Source of the DNA: Megalopta genalis
Taxonomy: Eukaryota > Arthropoda > Insecta > Hymenoptera > Halictidae
NCBI RefSeq assembly: GCF_051020955.1
Contig: NW_027476767.1
Span: forward strand, 1 to 64,000
DNA length: 64,000 nucleotides
Reading direction: 5' to 3'
In this document: positions 63,747-64,000 of the stretch, in pieces
How the letters are laid out: each line of letters begins with the position of its first letter
Position numbering within the stretch: position 1 is the first letter of the stretch
Notes under the pieces: generated by a model
Database searches by the model: none
What the model was told of the DNA's origin: nothing
The model's input: the letters and a program-made list of their open reading frames with translations, nothing else
Position numbers and translations under genes: made by a program

Positions 63747-64000
63747 GTTTAGCTTCAAATCCATGCGATACACAAGATTTAGCTTCAAATCAATGCCATG
63801 TAGTAGGTTCAGATTCAAATCCATGCCAAACACATGATTTATATTCAAATCCATGGGATGTAGAAGGTTTACTTCAAATCCATGCGGAACACATTATTTA
63901 GCTGCAAATAGGTGCGAAGTAGAAGGCTCGGGTTCAAATCAATGCGATTCAAATGGTTCATCTTCAAATACTTGTGAAAGACATGATTTAGCTTCAACTG
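63747..64000. repeat. Third, truncated copy of the 689-bp unit
   Basis: From 63,747 to the window end the sequence matches 57,931-58,184 at an offset of 5,816 bp, including the CATGCGGAACACATT and AATAGGTGCGAAG monomers and the GGCTCGGG cassette. It is cut off by the window edge. As in unit 2, the copy follows directly on a CAATAAGAGG (TAA) monomer. Confidence 0.88.

Larger units (their letters stand above)
1..64000. repeat. Giant 30-bp tandem satellite array (decapeptide-like monomer)
   Basis: Every line of the window can be read as consecutive 30-bp monomers sharing the frame GCTTCA...TTA. The 20-base core of the commonest class is AAATCCATGCGAAACACATG. In the + frame the monomer reads ASNPCETHDL; on the - strand it reads LKLNHVFRMD. 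About 2,100 copies fit, with classes differing at perhaps 5-12 of 30 positions. Almost all monomers are exactly 30 bp; recurrent exceptions are 27, 29 and 31 bp. The array is cut at both window edges, so its real length is unknown. The size, nested duplications and absence of genes match eukaryotic satellite or megasatellite DNA. A coding origin is possible, but neither strand keeps an intact frame. Array copy number may be affected by assembly collapse or expansion. Confidence 0.97.

Noticed and set aside
1..64000. CRISPR array (30-bp repeats in tandem)
   Set aside because: There are no spacers. Repeats are directly adjacent and diverged, and no cas genes are present.
1..64000. Roughly 150 open reading frames over 60 codons as separate genes
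   Set aside because: They are readings of the same repeat in three stop-poor frames, with stops and frameshifts amplified in both main frames. Near-identical copies have different ORF lengths. Only a few of the longest are listed, as non-genes.
1..64000. Reassigned stop codons (ciliate-like TAA/TAG as sense) making one giant + strand protein
   Set aside because: TGA also interrupts the frame often (for example GAGTGATC at many sites in 46-57 kb), and 29/31-bp monomers shift the frame regardless of code.
1..64000. Pentapeptide-repeat or TAL-effector-like modular protein
   Set aside because: The decapeptide does not fit the A(D/N)LXX pentapeptide pattern: the position two before Leu or Cys is His, Glu or Asn, not a small residue. 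TAL repeats are about 34 residues with paired variable residues, which is not seen.
1..64000. Insect-type Cys-rich antifreeze beta-helix
   Set aside because: Those have about 12-residue repeats with TCT motifs. Here the period is 10 and no TxT ice-binding face is present.
1..64000. Telomeric repeats, tRNA, rRNA or other structured RNA genes
   Set aside because: No short telomere-type repeat runs were seen, and no cloverleaf or rRNA-like conserved segments. Every stretch is explained by the 30-bp monomer.
1..64000. Promoters and ribosome-binding sites (TATAAG, GGAGGA strings)
   Set aside because: ATATAAGTGAT and GGAGGAAC are fixed parts of monomer classes repeated dozens of times, with no gene downstream.
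1..64000. The entire array as a pure assembly artefact
   Set aside because: Monomer variants, distinct block types and graded divergence are too rich for looped assembly of one read. Only local copy number (25,845-30,762) and the indel cluster at 48,000-49,350 are suspect.

Overview
The whole 64 kb window is one tandem array of a 30-bp minisatellite/satellite monomer, roughly 2,100 copies. It starts and ends inside repeats, so the true array is longer than the window. I found no unique-sequence island, RNA gene, transposon, CRISPR array, promoter, terminator or recognisable protein-coding gene. The consensus monomer is about 37% GC and in one + strand frame spells ASNPCETHDL or close variants. 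An uninterrupted megasatellite of this size, with nested higher-order repeats and no prokaryotic gene density, points to a eukaryotic chromosome (heterochromatin, pericentromere or subtelomere). The species cannot be named from the sequence.

The array is hierarchical. Level 1 is the 30-bp monomer. Level 2 is a set of diverged monomer classes that tend to occur in a fixed order, A (TACETNEL), B (NPCETHDL), C (NQCEVEGL), D (NPCETNGL or NPCDTYDL), E (NTCDISDI or NTCDIHYL), giving a 150-bp pentamer. Level 3 is a few recurring multi-monomer cassettes: a paired TAA/TAG cassette, a GGCTCGGG cassette, a TGGGGT/GACTAATC cassette that carries a 31-bp monomer, and an AGGAGGAAC or TGTAGGAAC cassette. Level 4 is kilobase-scale direct duplications with offsets of 389-690, 1,382, 1,499, 1,527, 1,831, 2,281, 2,459, 2,998, 3,658 and 5,514 bp.

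Layout: 1-7,200 cassette mosaic; 7,201-8,550 660/690-bp duplication; 8,551-11,880 mosaic; 11,881-12,740 390-bp triplication with almost no open frame; 12,741-15,990 mosaic with a 1,382-bp-offset duplication; 15,994-21,393 duplications at 1,499 and 1,527 bp; 21,394-25,844 mosaic; 25,845-30,762 two near-identical 2,459-bp units; 30,763-35,220 mosaic; 35,221-40,555 nested 631/1,831/2,281-bp repeats; 40,556-44,900 mosaic with a 2,998-bp-offset duplication; 44,900-46,800 the most diverged stretch; 46,801-56,553 four copies of a 2.2-2.8 kb higher-order repeat; 57,242-58,619 a 689-bp tandem pair; 58,620-63,746 mosaic; 63,747-64,000 a third copy of the 689-bp unit running off the end.

Long open frames exist on both strands (up to 676 codons on -, 478 on +). 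They are an expected by-product: 30 is divisible by 3 and the consensus monomer has no stop in one + frame and two - frames. Both main frames carry stop codons and frameshifts that have themselves been amplified as part of the repeats. I therefore annotate the window as satellite DNA and treat the ORFs as unlikely genes.
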